From: Tieghemiomyces parasiticus | Taxonomy: Eukaryota > Kickxellomycota > Dimargaritomycetes > Dimargaritales > Dimargaritaceae | Assembly: GCA_027575765.1 (NCBI GenBank) | Contig: JANBPT010000708.1 | Coordinates: forward strand, 1 to 25,378 | Direction: 5' to 3' | DNA: 25,378 nucleotides | Shown here: positions 20,561 to 25,378 of the stretch, piece after piece | How positions within the stretch are numbered: position 1 is the first letter of the stretch | Layout: each line of letters begins with the position of its first letter | Made by a program: the position numbers and the translations under genes | Notes under the pieces: generated by a model | Database searches by the model: none | Told to the model about the DNA's origin: nothing | Seen by the model: the letters and a program-made list of their open reading frames with translations, nothing else

Positions 20561-22125
20561 ATGAGGGCTCGCCTATCCGCATGCGCTCAACCGGTCTTTC
20601 GGGCCCTACGCCAGCCCTTTCCAATTCCAAATGCCCCTCGGGTGGCCCGACACCTCCTAACCACCGCCAGCCGTGAATTACGGATCCTCGGCATCGAGAG
20701 TTCCTGCGATGACACGGCGGCTGCCGTCGTAGACGCCCGGGGCCAGATCCTCGGCGAAGCGATTCGGGGCCAGCAACAGGTCCACGAGCCCAGCGGAGGG
20801 ATCGTGCCCATCGAGGCGGTCCGCAAGCACGTCGAGAACATGCCCTTCGTTGTCAAGGAGGCACTAGACCGGAGCGGGCTAGGTATCGCCGACGTGGATG
20901 CTGTGGCCGTCACCCGTGGGCCTGGGATCTCGTCTTGCCTCAGTGTCGGCCTCAACGCCGCGAAAACGTTGGCGGCCGTAGCCAACAAGCCCCTGATCGG
21001 GGTGCACCACATGGTAAGCACCCCTCGTTTAGCACTGATGATATAGATACAGGTTATGGGTATGTGTGAAGCTATACGATATGGCATGGATGCTGAGGCG
21101 ACTACCAGTTTGCATATCCTAACGTACCAACTACCCCCTCATCCTTCCCCTCCCCCTCCCCTAATTTCTGCGCCTATCAATTGTAGGAAGCTCACGCGCT
21201 GACAGCCCGGCTATGCTTCCCTGACCAAATCCATTTCCCCTTTCTTAGCCTACTCATCAGCGGCGGCCACACGCTCCTTCTCATCGTCCACGACGTGAAC
21301 CGCTATACTCAACTGGGCACCACCCGGGACGACAGTGTGGGTGACGCTTTTGATAAGGTAGCCCGAGCTCTCCAGCTCCCATGGAAATCGGGCCGCGGTG
21401 GGGGCGCCGGAGCTGCCCTTGAGGTGGCCGCGCGACACGGGGACCCTGCGCACCTGGCCTATAAGCTTAAAGTACCCATGTCGATTAACCACCAGGTCAG
21501 CAGCCTCGACTTTAGTTTCTCAGGCTTGAAGGCGGACGTGTTCCGCCGGGTGGACCAACAGCTAGTTAGCCAATATGGCGAGCTGACAACCAACTCGGAC
21601 CATCCCATCACTGACGGTGCCCAACCTCCCCCTGTCTTCCGCTACTCGGGGAAACCCCAGCCAACCTTCGATCCTTACCGGACGCTGTCAAAACCGTTAG
21701 CCGACACCCCTACAGAAGAGGACATCCCAGCCCTAGCCGCCGGACAGCTCACCCCGCAGTTCGTCTTTGACATGGCGGCGGCCTTCCAAACCACCGCAGC
21801 CCAGCACCTGGTCCAGAAGATCCGGCTGGGCTTCCAGCACTGCCGGTCTATCCATGGGGTCACCCCGCGGGCCCTGGTGGCCAGCGGGGGCGTGGCTAGC
21901 AACCAGTTCATCCGAGATCGCCTACGATGCGTCGCTACGGAGGAGTTTGACACGCCGTTATTCTGCCCGCCCCCACATCTTTGTACTGATAACGGCGTGA
22001 TGATCGCCTGGGCCGGCCTCGAGCGGTTCCGATCTGGCCTGGTTGACGACTACGGGGTCCAGGTGTTGCCCAAGTGGCCCTTGGAGAGTTTGGTCAAGTG
22101 GCCCAACTTCGAGTCCAGGTATTGA
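20561..22125 (+). CDS. QRI7: Mitochondrial tRNA N6-threonylcarbamoyladenosine transferase Qri7/OSGEPL1, two exons
   Basis: Transfers the threonylcarbamoyl group to A37 of ANN-decoding tRNAs in mitochondria (Kae1/TsaD family, ASKHA fold). Exon 1 is 20561-21013, exon 2 21187-22125; the 173-nt intron begins GTAAGC, ends TTGTAG and keeps phase 0. The product is 463 residues. About 40 Arg-rich N-terminal residues look like a mitochondrial presequence. Then come LGIESSCDDTAAAVVD (residues 43-58), the metal-binding HHMEAHA (H150 and H154), FLSLLISGGHTLLL, GDAFDKVARAL, LVASGGVASN (to about residue 390) and CTDNGVMIAWAG (from C417). The intron falls inside the HxxxH metal motif, between M151 and E152. 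The presequence and bacterial TsaD-like layout favour Qri7 over cytosolic Kae1. Confidence 0.95.
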
Positions 22126-22364
22126 GGGTAACGTGGGACACCACTACCGGCGGTAGAGTGGGCATATATATATAAACTCCCTCCCTCATAACTTTGACAT
22201 TAACGGCCCATGAGCGTGTTATCCACAATAGTACTCTTTTATCGGATATCAACCCCTACATAATAGACTAGCTAGCGACAACCGTTCGATACGGAGAGAT
22301 GTAAGGGGCGTGAGTACAGCGACGCAACCCCCCAAAATGGGCATCAGACTTTACCGCCGATGGT
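22126..22364. other. Convergent 3' region of QRI7 and OST3
   Basis: A 239-base gap between two convergent stops. It contains a TATATATATATAAA run near 22165 and AT-rich sequence, but no exact AATAAA on either strand. Confidence 0.4.
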
Positions 22365-23396
22365 CTAGAGAAAGAGGCGGAATGGGTAGCTGGCGTTCTT
22401 GACGCGGAAGATCCGCAGCTGCAGGCTATAGATAGCCATGAATAGCGCGACGATGACCACGGTAAGGGCGGTCTGGAGAGCGGGTTTAGAGATACGGGGG
22501 ACGCGATCCGCGAGGGCGACGAGGCAAGCCCCACAGAGGGCGTAAATGGACGTGATGATCTGGGTCTCGATCCCAAACTGGCTCTGAAACTGCGGGCTTA
22601 CGTACTGCGGCTGGCCGCTACGGTCGCTGACTAGGTAAGGCATATCACGGATCCGTACAAACATGAACCCGGAGCACATCATGAGGGTGACCACGATGAC
22701 GGCTGACGACCACAGGGCCCTGCCGCCGAAATTGGCCAGCGACAGGCGTGGGATGATGAAGGCGCTCACGGCCAGCACCGACAGGGTGGCGGACGCCACC
22801 AGCCCAATCTTGACATAGTCTAGGGGACGTGATACTGGCACGGGGTACCCGAGTTCCTGGCTGAGGAACCCGGCGAGCGCTTCGGCCTGGAGACCCAATT
22901 TGTTGAGGTCGGCGGTCTTGGGCACCCCGGCCGATTTGCCGCGGGCGGCCTTGGGCCCACTGGTGGGCAGGAACAGGTGGGGTACGGGGACGTTCTGGAG
23001 ACGGAATCGTTCAAACAAGGCCCGGTTATCCTCCACGCTGGCCACCGCGAAGAACAAGTCATCCGTACTGACGCCGGACGGCTTTGAGCCCTGGTTCCAG
23101 CTGGACGCCAGGAGGTCGTACTCCGGGGCGAGCTTGAGGCAGGGCTGGCAGTCAAACTGGTTCCCCTTGGCGGTGAAGAGCACCATCAGCGCGAACGGAC
23201 GCTCCGGGCTCAGAATCAGGTTCTCCAGGGTTGCACTGTCGGTCACGATGGCTTTCTGGCCCCGACCAGCCTTGGTGCGGAGCGCCTGCGCCTTTTGGAG
23301 TAGGTTGGTACTTGTGGCCGAAAGCTCCTCGCTGACGACCAGGACCAGGCCGGCGAGGAGGGCCACTAGCAGGGCCAGGGAGAAGGGACTGCGCAT
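22365..23396 (-). CDS. OST3: Oligosaccharyltransferase subunit Ost3/Ost6 (MAGT1/TUSC3 family)
   Basis: A 343-residue, single-exon subunit of the ER oligosaccharyltransferase complex, which N-glycosylates proteins. This subunit is an oxidoreductase that holds substrates by mixed disulfides. Visible parts: a signal peptide (about residues 1-22), a lumenal thioredoxin-like domain with the active site C83-Q-P-C86 in FDCQPCLKLAPEY, the PVPHLFLPTSGP segment expected near a cis-proline, and four hydrophobic segments in residues 197-335. It ends in a KNASYPFRLFL tail typical of the family. Ost3 and Ost6 cannot be told apart from sequence alone; many fungi have one gene. The start ATG (gccATGc) is the first in frame. 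It converges with QRI7 and its promoter faces the TIP41 3' end. Confidence 0.93.
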   Translation of the reverse strand: MRSPFSLALLVALLAGLVLVVSEELSATSTNLLQKAQALRTKAGRGQKAIVTDSATLENLILSPERPFALMVLFTAKGNQFDCQPCLKLAPEYDLLASSWNQGSKPSGVSTDDLFFAVASVEDNRALFERFRLQNVPVPHLFLPTSGPKAARGKSAGVPKTADLNKLGLQAEALAGFLSQELGYPVPVSRPLDYVKIGLVASATLSVLAVSAFIIPRLSLANFGGRALWSSAVIVVTLMMCSGFMFVRIRDMPYLVSDRSGQPQYVSPQFQSQFGIETQIITSIYALCGACLVALADRVPRISKPALQTALTVVIVALFMAIYSLQLRIFRVKNASYPFRLFL

Positions 23397-24022
23397 GGCG
23401 AGGGGAACGAGGGAGAGAAAGACGGCAAAAGTGCAAGATGCGGAATGTCCCTCTGTTGTGCGACTACAGCAGATACGTAGATTATGGGAAGTGGATAGTA
23501 GAGGATATCAACGGCAGATGAGCGCCGGTAGATGAGGAATGGGGCAGTCGGGGTGATGTGTCTCCAGTGGCCGGCAATCTAGGCACTAGGGGGCAGTGGC
23601 CGGGGCGACCGAGGCGGTGAGGGTTGCTCTGGGCGGAGCTGAAATGTCAGTATGTTCAGGAGCAGATCACCTCGCCCAAAACGACCCCCCCCTCCTCCCT
23701 CGTCCTCGCAGTCGGCCCGAAGGGCTTATTGGATTGTCTGGTAGAGCAAGGCTGACGCCATGTATGGCGGTTAAAGTGATCAATTAGCCCAAAGGTTCAT
23801 ATTTCCATGTCTCCGACTCTAGGCGAGGGGAACATGATCTAAGAAACCATTCGAGTGTGCGTCAGGAGCTTTATGAAAATAAGTGGCAAAATACAAAAAT
23901 AATAAAAATAATAGGCATGCCAAATTCATTCAGCCCCTTACCAAAGAGGGCTGAACCACAAACGGCACCCGCGGAGGGGGGGGGCAACGTCGCCAAAGGA
24001 AAATGATAATCAAATGGCCGGC
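23397..24022. other. OST3 promoter and TIP41 3' flank
   Basis: No gene is recognised. The right part, around 23876-23915, is an AT-rich run (AATAAAAATAATA on the + strand, T-rich on the - strand) where the TIP41 transcript probably ends, although no AATAAA reads on the - strand. The left part is the presumed OST3 promoter; an overlapping + strand open frame is antisense to OST3. Confidence 0.45.
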
Positions 24023-25378
24023 CTAAAAGACCCGCAATTTCTCGGCCCTATCCTGTACGAACGGCGACGCATTTTTTGATGTTTCCAGTGCCGGTGGCTG
24101 ACTGGCGATGGCATTGGCTACCCATGCTGGGTCACCCAGGTTGGAAATGTCGGGGCTGCTGTCGCGACCTTTGCCCTTGGGTAGTAGCTGTCAGTATCAA
24201 ATGGAGGTATTGGTAGCGTAGAATAGGTTATTGGCTTGCAAAGCAAAGGCTCCATAAATTGAAGCTACGGGAATAGTAATCATAATTGGGAAAGACTGTT
24301 CTGGGATTTTTGAGGAGGACGTGATCCCCTAGCAGCTTACCTTGACGATATCCTTGTAGGCGCATTCCCGTGCTAAGCACTCCCGCATCAAGTAATTCTT
24401 GCCGAACTCGTGGTAAACGCGGGTGTCGAATAGGCGAAAGGCTACGCCGTCGACCCGCATGAGGAATCGCTGTAGAACGAAGAAGCCCGAGGGCATTACA
24501 CGCTGGTTGAGTGTGATGACAAGTTGTAGAAATGGTGGGGGTGAGCAAAGGTCATATAGAGGATAATCCAGCTGTGTAGACCTTGATGATTTTCTTTTGG
24601 CAAGGCAAATGTAACTGAAGACAGGGACTTACCACTTTGACGGACGTAATTGAGACGCCGTTGTCGGCAAGTTCATCCTCGTACAGTACGGTCTCATCAA
24701 AAAAGAGGATGGGCTCAGGGATTTTGAGCTTATCGTAATTGATATGGTCTTCGGTGGGCTCGAACTGTTGGGGGTAGGAGGGAATGGACGCAGTTGAGGG
24801 ACGGTGAGCCAGAAATATCTATATCTATATAATGGTAGACCATCAACGTGTCTCGGCCCTCCAACGGAGATGACTTTGACGGGTGGAAAGAGAAAGACCG
24901 GACGGCTTACCTCACCGTAGGGCGAATTCTTGAGAGTACCGGAGTAGGTCGTTGAGTACGTCCAGTCGTACTTCTTCACAGGGGCCTTGGCGTGGTGGAG
25001 GCTATCAGAACTGCGAATATCGAGGCGAAGGGAAGGACAAACGTTCAAAAATCGGTATGGGATGCCGTTAGATTCCGCAGATTAGGCCCCGTAAAGGCGT
25101 GGTTGCCTCGTAAATCATGATGGGTGTTGCCGCTAGAGGCCGCGCCCTCCCCTCAGGGCTCACAATGCTTCGCCTCAGCAACTGTTGACTTACCTGTAGT
25201 TGGTCCACTCCTCGGCATATGCAACCTTCAACCACTGGTCGGCCGCTACATCCTTAGAGACGAAAGCGAGGGCGTCCCAGGGGTTCCATTGCATCTGGAA
25301 GCCGGAGGCCGGGTAGCTAATCGAGAGGTAATTGTCGCCAAAGATCATCTCGGGGATCGGGAACCCAAACCGCTTCTC
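24023..25378 (-). CDS. TIP41: Tip41 (TIPRL) TOR-signalling regulator, 5' end beyond the window
   Basis: Tip41 binds type 2A-like phosphatase catalytic subunits and Tap42/alpha4-linked complexes, and modulates TOR signalling in the cytosol. Five exons are in the window, in transcript order: 25378-25194 (incomplete at its start), 25010-24911, 24764-24633, 24502-24341, 24187-24023. The introns (183, 146, 130 and 153 nt) start GTAAGT or GTAAGC and end AG. The joined frame gives 247 residues. Landmarks: PIPEMIFGDNYLSI, WNPWDALAFV, LKVAYAEEWTNY, YDWTYSTTYSGTL, PILFFDETVLYEDELADNG, FFVLQRFLMRVDGVAFRLFD and TRVYHEFGKNYLMREC. The C-terminal exon is poorly conserved but keeps the frame to a TAG. The N-terminus, probably 50 or more residues, lies past 25378. 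Confidence 0.93.

Overview
The window is nuclear DNA from a fungus. Several genes carry short spliceosomal introns (donors GTAAGT, GTGAGT, GTAAGC; CTAAC-like branch sequences) and there are AATAAA poly(A) signals. The identifiable proteins are fungal or general eukaryotic ones: a yeast-type amino-acid permease, RNA polymerase II subunit Rpb3, V-ATPase subunit D, an Mtm1/SLC25A39-40-type mitochondrial carrier, the mitochondrial tRNA t6A enzyme Qri7, the oligosaccharyltransferase subunit Ost3/Ost6, and the TOR-pathway protein Tip41. Intron-rich housekeeping genes in a compact, GC-rich-coding genome suggest an early-diverging (zygomycete-grade) fungus, but this placement is inference.

Layout, left to right: a pyrimidine-rich leader (1-973) with a possible 5'-UTR intron; a single-exon permease (+, 974-2623); about 4.5 kb with no recognisable gene; RPB3 (+, 7160-8080); an orphan protein with a cysteine cluster (+, 9497-10348); VMA8 in six exons (-, 10857-12413); two single-exon genes for small secreted proteins (-, 13354-14085 and 15405-16097) that are diverged tandem paralogues; about 2.4 kb without a recognised gene; MTM1-like carrier in two exons (+, 18457-20077); QRI7 in two exons (+, 20561-22125); OST3 (-, 22365-23396); and the 3' part of TIP41 in at least five exons (-, 24023 to beyond the window end).

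The housekeeping genes do not form a functional cluster; each works in a different compartment (plasma membrane, nucleus, vacuole, mitochondrion, ER, cytosol). I found no transposon, rRNA, valid tRNA or CRISPR array. The best candidate for something undescribed is the pair of secreted paralogues at 13.3-16.1 kb. They share a signal peptide ending before Ala-Pro, exactly two cysteines in the mature chain, a conserved LLAxxPLVYAxKxGH motif, and a TATA-box promoter. I do not recognise the family. Exon boundaries were worked out by hand from splice signals, reading frame and family conservation.
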